Shown: positions 48,901 to 63,138, counted from the stretch's first letter. The stretch: 64,000 bases of DNA from Lepus europaeus (GCF_033115175.1 NW_026909196.1:8184001-8248000), one strand, 5' to 3'. A program made the numbers and translations. Notes: a model not told the origin generated them from the sequence alone.

Positions 48901-51145
48901 TGTTTTCTAGGAAGAAAGCTAGAGGAACTGCGGCAAACAAACATGATATTTCTGTTTGTATAGATGACATTTTATACAGTTGCCTAACAAAAATACTTTG
49001 CTTTTCTCCAAAACCATTTTTACTGTGATTTTCTCGGTCCATTACATACGAATTCCACCCCATTTTGTGCAGATATGACTGGATGAAACCAGAAATATCC
49101 GGATCTGTTTTGGCTAACTCAATCCCAGATATTGCTACAGCCTCTTTGTTTTGGCTTACTGGATATTATCGATGTACTTTATTGTTTTTATAGTTTTTGT
49201 CAGGGAACATTTAATTTTGTACCGTAGAAACACTAATTGGTTCCACATGGAGACACCAGCTCTACACATTCGTATTTTCTAGGGAGAAAGCTTGAAGAAC
49301 TGTGGCAAACAAACATGATATTTCTGTTTGTATAGATGACATTTTTTGCACTTGCCTAAAGAAAAGCCTTTGCTTTTCTCAAAAGCATTTTTACTGGGAT
49401 TTTCTCGGTCCATTGCATACGAATTCCAACCCACTTTTTTCCGGATATGATTGGATGATACCAGCAATATCCGGTTGTGTTTTGGCTAATAAAATCCCAG
49501 ATATTGCTACAGCCTCTGTGTTTGTGTTTTTTGGATATTATGGACGTGCTTTATGGTTTTGAATGTTTTTTTATCAGGGAACATTTAATTTTGTACCATA
49601 GATTCACTAATTAGTTCCATATGGAGACACCTGTCTACACATTCGTATTTTCTACGGAGAAAGCTAGAAGAACTGCGGCAAACAAACATGATATTTCTGT
49701 TTGTGTAGATGACATTGTATGCACCTACCCTCTGAAACGCCTTTGCTTTTCTCCAAAACCATTTTTACTGTGATTTTTTCAGTCCATTACATCCGAATTC
49801 CACCAAACTTTGTCTGGATATGAATGGATGAAACCAGAAATATCCCGTTGTGTTGTGTCTTACTATATCCCAGATATTGCTACAGCCTCAGTGTCTGAGT
49901 TTTCTGGATATTTTCGATGGACTTTATTGTTTTGAATGTTTTCATCAGGGAACATTTAATTTTGTACCGTATGTACACTAATTGGTTCCACATGGAGACA
50001 CCAGTCTACACATTCGTATTTTCTAGGGAGAAAGCTAGAGGAACTGCGGCAAACAAACATGATATTTCTTTTTGTATAAATGACATTTTATGCACTTGCT
50101 TAACGAAAAGACTTTGCTTTTCTCAAAAAGCATTTTTACTGTGATTTTCTCGGTCATTTACCTATGAATTCCACCCCACTTTGTCCGGATATGGATGGAT
50201 GAAACCAGAAATATCCGGTTGTGTTTTGGCTAACTCAATCCCAGATATTGCTACAGCCTCTGTGTTTGTGTTTTCTGTATATTTTCAATGGATTTTATTG
50301 TTTTGAATGTTTTTATCAGGGAACATTTAATTTTGTACCTTAGATACACAAATAGGTTCAATATGGGGACACCAGCTCTACATATTCCTGTATTCCAGGG
50401 AGAAATCTATAGGAACTGTAGCAAACAAACATGAAATGTCTGTTTGTATAGATGACATTTTATGCACTTGCCTAAGGAAAAGACTTTGCTTTTCTCCAAT
50501 ACCATTTTTACTGTGATTTTCTCGGTCTATTGCTTACGAATTCCACCCCTCTTAACCGGATATGGCTGGATGAAACCAGAAATATCCCGTTGTGTTTTGT
50601 CTATCTCCATCCCAGATATTGGTACAGCCTCTGTGTTTGTGTTTTCTGCATATTATCAATGGACTTGATGGTTTTCAATGTTTTTATCAGGGAACAATTA
50701 ATTTTGTGCTGGGAAACACTATTTGGTTCCACATGGGGACACCAGTCTACACATTCGTATATTCTAAGGAGAAAGCTAGAGGAACTGCGACAAACAAACA
50801 TGATATTTCTGTTTGTATCGATGACATTTTATGCACTTGCATAACGAAAAGACTTTGATTTTCTCCAAAACCATTTTTACTGTGATTTTCTCGGTCCATT
50901 ACTTATGAATTCCATACCACTTTGTCCGGATATGGATGGAAGAAACCAGAAATTTCCGGTTATGTTTTGGCTAACTCAATCCCAGATGTTGCTACAGCCT
51001 CTGTGTTTGTGTTTTCTGGATATTTTCCATGGACTTTATTGTTTTGAATGTTTTTATCATGGAAAATTTAATTTTGTACCGTAGAAACACAAATAGGTTC
51101 AACATGGGGACACCAGCTCTACACATTCCTGTATTCCAGGGAGAA
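45952..51145. repeat. 5194-bp higher-order repeat (14 monomers), copy 2
   Basis: The second, near-identical copy is followed by text that leaves the register of the unit near 51198 (catgttatgcacttgcctaa instead of cattttatgcaatgtccg). It also contains the internal two-monomer repeat, at about 46494 and 47235. Confidence 0.93.
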
Positions 51146-51356
51146 ATCTAGAGGAACTGCGGCAAACAAACATGATATTTCTGTTTGTATAGATGACATG
51201 TTATGCACTTGCCTAAAAAAAAGACTTTCCTTTCCTCCAAAACCAATTTTACTTGGATTTTCTCAGTCCATTACTTACGAATTCCACACCACTTTGTCCG
51301 GATATGACTGGATGAAACCGGAAATATGCGGTTGTGTTGTGGCTTACTATATCCCA
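51146..51356. repeat. Satellite transition between the two higher-order arrays
   Basis: A partial monomer whose sequence resembles both neighbours at roughly 90% but fits neither unit exactly. It marks the switch from 14-monomer to 8-monomer periodicity. Confidence 0.6.
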
Positions 51357-54327
51357 GATATTGCTACAGCCTCAGTGTCTGAGTTTTCTGGATATTTTTA
51401 ATGGACTGTATTGTTTTGAACATTTTTATCAGGGAACATTTAATTTTGTGCTGGGAAACACTAATTGGTTCCACATGCAGACACCAGCTCTACACATTCG
51501 TATTTTCAAGGGAGAAAGCGAGAGGAACTGCGGCAAACAAACACGATATTTCTGTTTGTATACATGACATTTTATGCACCTGCCTAAAGAAAATACTTTG
51601 CTTTTCTCCAATACCATTTTTACTGCGATTTTCTCTGTCCATTACATACAAATTCCACACCACTTTGTCTGGATATGACTGGATAAAACAAGAAATATCC
51701 GGTTGTGTTTTTGCTTACTATATCCCGGGTATTGCTACAGACTCAGTGTCGGTGTTTTCTGGATATTATCGATGGATTTTCCTGTTTTGAATGTTTTTAT
51801 CGGGGAATATTTAATTTTGTGCTGGGAAACACTAATTGGTTCCACGTGGAGACACCAGCTCTACACAATCCAATTTAATAGGGAGAAAGCTAGAGGAACT
51901 GCGGCAAACAAACATGATATTTCTGTGTGTATAAATGACATTTTATGCACCTACCTACTGAAACGACTTTGCTTTTCTCCAAAACGATTTTTACTGTGAT
52001 TTTCTTGGTCCATTACAAACGATTTCCACACCACTTTGTCCGGATATGCCTGGATGAATCCAGAAATATCCCTTTGTGTTTTGCCTAACTCGATCCCAGA
52101 TATTGTAACAGCCTCTGTGTTTGTGTTTTCTGGATTTTATCGATGTGCTTTATTGTTTGGAATGTTTTCATCAGGGAATATTTAATTTTGTACCGTAGAA
52201 ACACTAATTGGTTCCATAGGGAGATGCCAGTCTACACATGCGTATTTTCCAGGGAGAAAGCTAGAGGAACTGCGGCAAACAAACATGATATTTCCGTTTG
52301 TATACATGACATTTTTTGCACTTACCTACCGAAATGACTTAGCTTTTCTCCAAAAACATTTTTACTGTGATTTTCTCAGTGCATTACATCCGAATTCCAC
52401 CAAACTTTTTCTCGATATGACTGTATGAAACCAGAAATATCCGGTTGTGTTTTGGCTAACTGACTCCCAGATATTGCTACAGCCTCTGTGTTTGTGATTT
52501 CTTGATATTATTAATGGACTTGATGGTTTTGAATATTTTTTATCAGGGAACATTTAATTTTGTGCTGGGAAACACTAATTGGTTCCACTTGGAGTCACCA
52601 GTTCTACATATTCATATTTTCAAAGGAGAAAGCTAGAGGAACTGCGGCAAACAAACATGATATTTCTGTGTGTATAGATGATATTTTATGCACTGGCCGA
52701 AGGAAAAATCTTTGCTTTTCACCAAAACCATTTTTACTGTGATTTTCTCAGTCCATTACATATGAAGTCCACCGAATATTTTCTGGATATGACTGGATGA
52801 AACCAGAAATATCCGGTTGTGTTTTGGCTAATTCCATCCCAGATATTGCTACAGGCTCTGTGTTTGTGATTTCTGGATATTATCAATGGACTTTATGGTT
52901 TTGAATATTTTTTATCAGGGAACATTTAATTTTGTGCTGGGAAACACTAATTGGTTCCACATGGAGACACCAGTCTACACATTCGTATTTTCTAGGGAGA
53001 AAGCAAGAGGAACTGCGGCAAACAAACATGATATTTCTGTTTGTACAGATGACATTTTATGCACTTGCCCAATGAAAAGGCTTTGCTTTTCTCCAAAACC
53101 ATTTTCACTGTGATTTTCTCGGTCCATTACTTATGAATTCCATACCACTTTGTCCGGATATGGATGGATGAAACCAGAAATATCCGGTTGTGTTTTGGCT
53201 AACTCAATCCCAGATGTTGCTACAGCCTCTGTGTTTGTGTTTTCTGGATATTTTCCATGGACTTTATTGTTTTGAATGTTTTTTTTCATAGAACATTTAG
53301 TTTTGTACCGTAGAAACAAAAATAGGTTCAACATGGGGACACCAGCTCTACACATTCCTGTATTCCAGGGAGAAATCTAGAGGAACTGCAGCAAACAAAC
53401 ATGATATTTCTGTTTGTATAGATGACATTTTATGCACTTGCCTAAAGAAAAGACTTTGCTTTTCTCCAAAACAATTTTTACTGCGATTTTCTCGGTCCAT
53501 TACATACGAATTCCACACCACTTTTTCCGGATATGACTGGATGAAACCGGAAATATCCGTTTGTGTTGTGGCTTACTATATCCCAGATATTGCTACAGCC
53601 TCAGTGTCTGAGTTTTCTGGATATTTTTAATGGACTTTATTGTTTTGAACATTTTTATCAGGGAACATTTAATTTTGTGCTGGGAAACACTAATTGGTTC
53701 CACATGCAGACACCAGCTCTACAATTTGGTATTTTCTAGGGAGAAAGCGAGAGGAACTGCAGCAAACAAACACGATATTTTTGTTTGTATACATGACATT
53801 TTATGCACCTGCCTAAAGAAAAGACTTAGCTTTTCTCCAAAAACATTTTTACTGTGATTTTCTCGGTCAATTACATACAAATTCCACACCACTTTGTACG
53901 GATATGACTGAATGAAACCAGAAATATCCGGTTTTGCTTTGGCTTACTATATCCTACAGATTGCTACAGACTCACTATCTGAGTTTTCTGGATATTATAA
54001 ATGGACTTTATTGTTTTGAATATTTTTATCAGGGGACATTGAATTTTATACCCTAGAAACACTAATTGGTTCCACATAGAGACACCAGCTCTACACATTC
54101 GTATTTTCTAGGGAGAAAGTGAGAGGAACTGCGGCAAATAAACACAATATTTCTGTTTGTATAGATGACATTTTATGCACTTGCCTAACAAAAGACATTG
54201 CTTTTCTCCAAAACCATTTTTACTGGGATTTTCTCAGTCCATTACTTACAAATTCCACACCACTTTGTACGGATATGACTGGATGAAACTGGAAATATCC
54301 GTTTGTGTTGTGGCTTACTATATCAAA
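51357..54327. repeat. 2970-bp higher-order repeat (8 monomers), unit 1
   Basis: It matches unit 2 at an offset of 2971 bp up to about 51570 and 2970 bp afterwards. The difference is one base, where unit 1 has tacatgacatttt and unit 2 has tacatgcatttt. A few substitutions near the left end show it is the array edge. Confidence 0.9.
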
Positions 54328-57297
54328 GATATTGCTACAGCCTCAGTGTCTGAGTTTTCTGGATATTTTTAATGGACTTTATTGTTTTGAACATTTTTAT
54401 CAGGGAACATTTAATTTTGTGCTGGGAAACACTAATTGGTTCCACATGCAGACACCAGCTCTACACATTCGTATTTTCTAGGGAGAAAGCGAGAGGAACT
54501 GCGGCAAACAAACTCGATATTTCTGTTTGTATACATGCATTTTATGCACCTGCCTAAAGAAAATACTTTGCTTTTCTCCAATACCATTTTTACTGCGATT
54601 TTCTCTGTCCATTACATACAAATTCCACACCACTTTGTCTGGATATGACTGGATAAAACCAGAAATATCCGATTGTGTTTTTCCTTACTATATCCCGGGT
54701 ATTGCTACAGACTCAGTGTCGGTGTTTTCTGGATATTATCGATGGATTTTACTGTTTTGAATGTTTTTATCGGGGAATATTTAATTTTGTGCTGGGAAAC
54801 ACTAATTGGTTCCACGTGGAGACACCAGCTCTCCACAATCCAATTTAATAGGGAGAAAGCTAGAGGAACTGCGGCAAACGAACATGATATTTCTGTGTGT
54901 ATAAATGACATTTTATGCACCTACCTACTGAAACGACTTTGCTTTTCTCCAAAACGATTTTTACTGTGATTTTCTTGGTCCATTACAAACGATTTCCACA
55001 CCACTTTGTCCGGATATGCCTGGATGAATCCAGAAATATCCCTTTGTGTTTTGCCTAACTCGATCCCAGATATTGTAACAGCCTCTGTGTTTGTGTTTTC
55101 TGGATTTTATCGATGTGCTTTATTGTTTGGAATGTTTTCATCAGGGAATATTTAATTTTGTACCGTAGAAACACTAATTGGTTCCATAGGGAGATGCCAG
55201 TCTACACATGCGTATTTTCCAGGGAGAAAGCTAGAGGAACTGCGGCAAACAAACATGATATTTCCGTTTGTATACATGACATTTTTTGCACTTACCTACC
55301 GAAATGACTTAGCTTTTCTCCAAAAACATTTTTACTGTGATTTTCTCAGTGCATTACATCCGAATTCCACCAAACTTTTTCTCGATATGACTGTATGAAA
55401 CCAGAAATATCCGGTTGTGTTTTGGCTAACTGACTCCCAGATATTGCTACAGCCTCTGTGTTTGTGATTTCTTGATATTATTAATGGACTTGATGGTTTT
55501 GAATATTTTTTATCAGGGAACATTTAATTTTGTGCTGGGAAACACTAATTGGTTCCACTTGGAGTCACCAGTTCTACATATTCATATTTTCAAAGGAGAA
55601 AGCTAGAGGAACTGCGGCAAACAAACATGATATTTCTGTGTGTATAGATGATATTTTATGCACTGGCCGAAGGAAAAATCTTTGCTTTTCACCAAAACCA
55701 TTTTTACTGTGATTTTCTCAGTCCATTACATATGAAGTCCACCGAATATTTTCTGGATATGACTGGATGAAACCAGAAATATCCGGTTGTGTTTTGGCTA
55801 ATTCCATCCCAGATATTGCTACAGGCTCTGTGTTTGTGATTTCTGGATATTATCAATGGACTTTATGGTTTTGAATATTTTTTATCAGGGAACATTTAAT
55901 TTTGTGCTGGGAAACACTAATTGGTTCCACATGGAGACACCAGTCTACACATTCGTATTTTCTAGGGAGAAAGCAAGAGGAACTGCGGCAAACAAACATG
56001 ATATTTCTGTTTGTACAGATGACATTTTATGCACTTGCCCAATGAAAAGGCTTTGCTTTTCTCCAAAACCATTTTCACTGTGATTTTCTCGGTCCATTAC
56101 TTATGAATTCCATACCACTTTGTCCGGATATGGATGGATGAAACCAGAAATATCCGGTTGTGTTTTGGCTAACTCAATCCCAGATGTTGCTACAGCCTCT
56201 GTGTTTGTGTTTTCTGGATATTTTCCATGGACTTTATTGTTTTGAATGTTTTTTTTCATAGAACATTTAGTTTTGTACCGTAGAAACAAAAATAGGTTCA
56301 ACATGGGGACACCAGCTCTACACATTCCTGTATTCCAGGGAGAAATCTAGAGGAACTGCAGCAAACAAACATGATATTTCTGTTTGTATAGATGACATTT
56401 TATGCACTTGCCTAAAGAAAAGACTTTGCTTTTCTCCAAAACAATTTTTACTGCGATTTTCTCGGTCCATTACATACGAATTCCACACCACTTTTTCCGG
56501 ATATGACTGGATGAAACCGGAAATATCCGTTTGTGTTGTGGCTTACTATATCCCAGATATTGCTACAGCCTCAGTGTCTGAGTTTTCTGGATATTTTTAA
56601 TGGACTTTATTGTTTTGAACATTTTTATCAGGGAACATTTAATTTTGTGCTGGGAAACACTAATTGGTTCCACATGCAGACACCAGCTCTACAATTTGGT
56701 ATTTTCTAGGGAGAAAGCGAGAGGAACTGCAGCAAACAAACACGATATTTTTGTTTGTATACATGACATTTTATGCACCTGCCTAAAGAAAAGACTTAGC
56801 TTTTCTCCAAAAACATTTTTACTGTGATTTTCTCGGTCAATTACATACTAATTCCACACCACTTTGTACGGATATGACTGAATGAAACCAGAAATATCCG
56901 GTTTTGCTTTGGCTTACTATATCCTACAGATTGCTACAGACTCACTATCTGAGTTTTCTGGATATTATAAATGGACTTTATTGTTTTGAATATTTTTATC
57001 AGGGGACATTGAATTTTATACCCTAGAAACACTAATTGGTTCCACATAGAGACACCAGCTCTACACATTCGTATTTTCTAGGGAGAAAGTGAGAGGAACT
57101 GCGGCAAATAAACACAATATTTCTGTTTGTATAGATGACATTTTATGCACTTGCCTAACAAAAGACATTGCTTTTCTCCAAAACCATTTTTACTGGGATT
57201 TTCTCAGTCCATTACTTACAAATTCCACACCACTTTGTACGGATATGACTGGATGAAACTGGAAATATCCGTTTGTGTTGTGGCTTACTATATCAAA
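54328..57297. repeat. 2970-bp higher-order repeat, unit 2
   Basis: By eye indistinguishable from unit 3. Compared with unit 1 it has ttacatactaattcc (near 56845) instead of ttacatacaaattcc (near 53875). Confidence 0.92.
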
Positions 57298-60267
57298 GAT
57301 ATTGCTACAGCCTCAGTGTCTGAGTTTTCTGGATATTTTTAATGGACTTTATTGTTTTGAACATTTTTATCAGGGAACATTTAATTTTGTGCTGGGAAAC
57401 ACTAATTGGTTCCACATGCAGACACCAGCTCTACACATTCGTATTTTCTAGGGAGAAAGCGAGAGGAACTGCGGCAAACAAACTCGATATTTCTGTTTGT
57501 ATACATGCATTTTATGCACCTGCCTAAAGAAAATACTTTGCTTTTCTCCAATACCATTTTTACTGCGATTTTCTCTGTCCATTACATACAAATTCCACAC
57601 CACTTTGTCTGGATATGACTGGATAAAACCAGAAATATCCGATTGTGTTTTTCCTTACTATATCCCGGGTATTGCTACAGACTCAGTGTCGGTGTTTTCT
57701 GGATATTATCGATGGATTTTACTGTTTTGAATGTTTTTATCGGGGAATATTTAATTTTGTGCTGGGAAACACTAATTGGTTCCACGTGGAGACACCAGCT
57801 CTCCACAATCCAATTTAATAGGGAGAAAGCTAGAGGAACTGCGGCAAACGAACATGATATTTCTGTGTGTATAAATGACATTTTATGCACCTACCTACTG
57901 AAACGACTTTGCTTTTCTCCAAAACGATTTTTACTGTGATTTTCTTGGTCCATTACAAACGATTTCCACACCACTTTGTCCGGATATGCCTGGATGAATC
58001 CAGAAATATCCCTTTGTGTTTTGCCTAACTCGATCCCAGATATTGTAACAGCCTCTGTGTTTGTGTTTTCTGGATTTTATCGATGTGCTTTATTGTTTGG
58101 AATGTTTTCATCAGGGAATATTTAATTTTGTACCGTAGAAACACTAATTGGTTCCATAGGGAGATGCCAGTCTACACATGCGTATTTTCCAGGGAGAAAG
58201 CTAGAGGAACTGCGGCAAACAAACATGATATTTCCGTTTGTATACATGACATTTTTTGCACTTACCTACCGAAATGACTTAGCTTTTCTCCAAAAACATT
58301 TTTACTGTGATTTTCTCAGTGCATTACATCCGAATTCCACCAAACTTTTTCTCGATATGACTGTATGAAACCAGAAATATCCGGTTGTGTTTTGGCTAAC
58401 TGACTCCCAGATATTGCTACAGCCTCTGTGTTTGTGATTTCTTGATATTATTAATGGACTTGATGGTTTTGAATATTTTTTATCAGGGAACATTTAATTT
58501 TGTGCTGGGAAACACTAATTGGTTCCACTTGGAGTCACCAGTTCTACATATTCATATTTTCAAAGGAGAAAGCTAGAGGAACTGCGGCAAACAAACATGA
58601 TATTTCTGTGTGTATAGATGATATTTTATGCACTGGCCGAAGGAAAAATCTTTGCTTTTCACCAAAACCATTTTTACTGTGATTTTCTCAGTCCATTACA
58701 TATGAAGTCCACCGAATATTTTCTGGATATGACTGGATGAAACCAGAAATATCCGGTTGTGTTTTGGCTAATTCCATCCCAGATATTGCTACAGGCTCTG
58801 TGTTTGTGATTTCTGGATATTATCAATGGACTTTATGGTTTTGAATATTTTTTATCAGGGAACATTTAATTTTGTGCTGGGAAACACTAATTGGTTCCAC
58901 ATGGAGACACCAGTCTACACATTCGTATTTTCTAGGGAGAAAGCAAGAGGAACTGCGGCAAACAAACATGATATTTCTGTTTGTACAGATGACATTTTAT
59001 GCACTTGCCCAATGAAAAGGCTTTGCTTTTCTCCAAAACCATTTTCACTGTGATTTTCTCGGTCCATTACTTATGAATTCCATACCACTTTGTCCGGATA
59101 TGGATGGATGAAACCAGAAATATCCGGTTGTGTTTTGGCTAACTCAATCCCAGATGTTGCTACAGCCTCTGTGTTTGTGTTTTCTGGATATTTTCCATGG
59201 ACTTTATTGTTTTGAATGTTTTTTTTCATAGAACATTTAGTTTTGTACCGTAGAAACAAAAATAGGTTCAACATGGGGACACCAGCTCTACACATTCCTG
59301 TATTCCAGGGAGAAATCTAGAGGAACTGCAGCAAACAAACATGATATTTCTGTTTGTATAGATGACATTTTATGCACTTGCCTAAAGAAAAGACTTTGCT
59401 TTTCTCCAAAACAATTTTTACTGCGATTTTCTCGGTCCATTACATACGAATTCCACACCACTTTTTCCGGATATGACTGGATGAAACCGGAAATATCCGT
59501 TTGTGTTGTGGCTTACTATATCCCAGATATTGCTACAGCCTCAGTGTCTGAGTTTTCTGGATATTTTTAATGGACTTTATTGTTTTGAACATTTTTATCA
59601 GGGAACATTTAATTTTGTGCTGGGAAACACTAATTGGTTCCACATGCAGACACCAGCTCTACAATTTGGTATTTTCTAGGGAGAAAGCGAGAGGAACTGC
59701 AGCAAACAAACACGATATTTTTGTTTGTATACATGACATTTTATGCACCTGCCTAAAGAAAAGACTTAGCTTTTCTCCAAAAACATTTTTACTGTGATTT
59801 TCTCGGTCAATTACATACTAATTCCACACCACTTTGTACGGATATGACTGAATGAAACCAGAAATATCCGGTTTTGCTTTGGCTTACTATATCCTACAGA
59901 TTGCTACAGACTCACTATCTGAGTTTTCTGGATATTATAAATGGACTTTATTGTTTTGAATATTTTTATCAGGGGACATTGAATTTTATACCCTAGAAAC
60001 ACTAATTGGTTCCACATAGAGACACCAGCTCTACACATTCGTATTTTCTAGGGAGAAAGTGAGAGGAACTGCGGCAAATAAACACAATATTTCTGTTTGT
60101 ATAGATGACATTTTATGCACTTGCCTAACAAAAGACATTGCTTTTCTCCAAAACCATTTTTACTGGGATTTTCTCAGTCCATTACTTACAAATTCCACAC
60201 CACTTTGTACGGATATGACTGGATGAAACTGGAAATATCCGTTTGTGTTGTGGCTTACTATATCAAA
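57298..60267. repeat. 2970-bp higher-order repeat, unit 3
   Basis: Repeats unit 2 at a constant 2970-bp offset with no difference that I noticed. Confidence 0.92.
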
Positions 60268-62450
60268 GATATTGCTACAGCCTCAGTGTCTGAGTTTTCT
60301 GGATATTTTTAATGGACTTTATTGTTTTGAACATTTTTATCAGGGAACATTTAATTTTGTGCTGGGAAACACTAATTGGTTCCACATGCAGACACCAGCT
60401 CTACACATTCGTATTTTCTAGGGAGAAAGCGAGAGGAACTGCGGCAAACAAACTCGATATTTCTGTTTGTATACATGCATTTTATGCACCTGCCTAAAGA
60501 AAATACTTTGCTTTTCTCCAATACCATTTTTACTGCGATTTTCTCTGTCCATTACATACAAATTCCACACCACTTTGTCTGGATATGACTGGATAAAACC
60601 AGAAATATCCGATTGTGTTTTTCCTTACTATATCCCGGGTATTGCTACAGACTCAGTGTCGGTGTTTTCTGGATATTATCGATGGATTTTACTGTTTTGA
60701 ATGTTTTTATCGGGGAATATTTAATTTTGTGCTGGGAAACACTAATTGGTTCCACGTGGAGACACCAGCTCTCCACAATCCAATTTAATAGGGAGAAAGC
60801 TAGAGGAACTGCGGCAAACGAACATGATATTTCTGTGTGTATAAATGACATTTTATGCACCTACCTACTGAAACGACTTTGCTTTTCTCCAAAACGATTT
60901 TTACTGTGATTTTCTTGGTCCATTACAAACGATTTCCACACCACTTTGTCCGGATATGCCTGGATGAAACCAGAAATATCCCTTTGTGTTTTGCCTAACT
61001 CGATCCCAGATATTGTAACAGCCTCTGTGTTTGTGTTTTCTGGATTTTATCGATGTGCTTTATTGTTTGGAATGTTTTCATCAGGGAATATTTAATTTTG
61101 TACCGTAGAAACACTAATTGGTTCCATAGGGAGATGCCAGTCTACACATGCGTATTTTCCAGGGAGAAAGCTAGAGGAACTGCGGCAAACAAACATGATA
61201 TTTCCGTTTGTATACATGACATTTTTTGCACTTACCTACCGAAACGACTTAGCTTTTCTCCAAAAACATTTTTACTGTGATTTTCTCAGTGCATTACATC
61301 CGAATTCCACCAAACTTTTTCTCGATATGACTGTATGAAACCAGAAATATCCGGTTGTGTTTTGGCTAACTGACTCCCAGATATTGCTACAGACTCTTTG
61401 TTTGTGATTTCTGGATATTATTAATGGACTTGATGGTTTTGAATATTTTTTATCAGGGAACATTTAATTTTGTGCTGGGAAACACTAATTGGTTCCACTT
61501 GGAGTCACCAGCTCTACATATTCGTATTTTCTAAGGAGAAAGCTAGAGGAACTGCGGCAAACAAACATGATATTTCTGTGTGTATAGATGACATTTTATG
61601 CACTGGCCGAAGGAAAAATCTTTGCTTTTCACCAAAACCATTTTTACTGTGATTTTCTCAGTCCATTACATACGAAGTCCACCGAATATTTTCTGGATAT
61701 GACTGGATGAAACCAGAAATATCCGGTTGTGTTTTGGCTAATTCCATCCCAGATATTGCTACAGGCTCTGTGTTTGTGATTTCTGGATATTATCAATGGA
61801 CTTTATGGTTTTGAATATTTTTTATCAGGGAACATTTAATTTTGTGCTAGGAAACACTAATTGGTTCCACATGGAGACACCAGTCTACACATTCGTATTT
61901 TCTAGGGAGAAAGCAAGAGGAACTACGGCAAACAAACATGATATTTCTGTTTGTATTGATGACATTTTATGCACTTGCCTAACAAAAAGGCTTTGCTTTT
62001 CTCCAAAACCATTTTCACTGTGATTTTCTCGGTCCATTACTTATGAATTCCATACCACTTTGTCCGGATATGGATGGATGAAACCAGAAATATCCGGTTG
62101 TGTTTTGGCTAACTCAATCCCCGATGTTGCTACAGCCTCTGTGTTTGTGTTTTCTGGATATTTTCCATGGACTTTATTGTTTTGAATGTTTTTTTCATAG
62201 AACATTTAATTTTGTACCGTAGAAACACAAATAGGTTCAACGTGGGGACACCAGCTCTACACATTCCTGTATTCCAGGGAGAAATCTAGAGGAACTGCAG
62301 CAAACAAACATGATATTTCTGTTTGTATAGATGACATTTTATGCACTTGCCTAAAGAAAAGATTTTGCTTTTCTCCAAAACAATTTTTACTGCGATTTTC
62401 TCGGTCCATTGCATACGAATTCCACACCACTTTGTCCGGATATGACTGGA
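60268..62450. repeat. 2970-bp higher-order repeat, unit 4 (partial, diverging)
   Basis: It follows unit 3 exactly at first. From about 60968 substitutions accumulate (gaaaccag for gaatccag, cgaaacgactt for cgaaatgactt, changes near 61391-61410 and 61955-61990). The register is lost near 62450 after about six monomers. Confidence 0.85.
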
Positions 62451-62691
62451 TGAAACCAGAAATATCCGGTTGTGTTTTGGCTAACTCAATCCCAGATATT
62501 GCTACAGCCTCTGTGTATGTGTTTTCCGGATATTATCAATGGACTTTATGGTTTTGAATGTTTTTTTTATCAGGGAACAGTTAATTTTGTACCGTAGATA
62601 CAATAATTGGTTCCATACGGAGACACCAGCTCTACACATTCATATTTTCTAGCGAGAAAGCTAGAGGAACTGCCGCAAACAAACACGATAT
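62451..62691. repeat. Last satellite monomers before the second provirus
   Basis: Ordinary monomer sequence ends at caaacaaacacgatat, inside the conserved gatatttctgtttg landmark. It is cut by the LTR of the minus-strand provirus. Confidence 0.9.
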
Positions 62692-63125
62692 TGTGTCGGA
62701 GGCCACCCGACAAACCACATGGAGACACGCATCACTCAGTCAATTCATCACCACGTTTATGGCCTCATCGCGTTCCAAGCCATAGTAGGGGGCCCGGCGA
62801 TGAGGGACTGGAGGCAGTCTCCCTAAGGAAACCCTTCAGTCTCCAGTAGCAAGCACCAAGAAACACAAGGATATATACCCCAGGCCCCATACAGATAACA
62901 TTCATTGTGTGCAATCATGCATAGCACAGGAACAGAGCAAGTTTACAAAGTAGCAATGATCAGGGTACAAGCTCTGCAGATAGTGCAAAGAACATCATAA
63001 ACCTTCATCAGAAGTCACATCCTGCCTGCAGGAATATGGGACGAAAAGTCTTGGAAACAGGATTAGATAAGGGACAGCCTCAGCCTGCTGCATCTCATGT
63101 CGGGCCAGGGCCACTGGCCCCGACA
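62692..63125 (-). repeat. 3' LTR of the minus-strand provirus
   Basis: A 434-bp segment that reads TGTCGGGGCC... to ...CCGACACA on the minus strand. It is preceded by a polypurine tract and followed directly by satellite. A TATA-like gggtatatat lies at 62880-62871. Both ends hold short palindromes of the form TGTCGG...CCGACA. I see no canonical aataaa. Confidence 0.8.
62871..62880 (-). promoter_or_regulatory. TATA-like box in the minus-strand LTR
   Basis: gggtatatat on the minus strand, about 245 bp into the LTR, is a plausible U3 core promoter element. Confidence 0.45.
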
Positions 63126-63138
63126 TCTCCCCCTTCTT
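63126..63138 (-). other. Polypurine tract next to the minus-strand LTR
   Basis: aagaagggggaga on the minus strand ends exactly where TGTCGGGG begins, the expected plus-strand primer position. Confidence 0.8.

Noticed and set aside
1..62691. CRISPR-like array
   Set aside because: The 370-bp period, lack of short identical repeats with unique spacers, and eukaryotic mobile elements exclude it.
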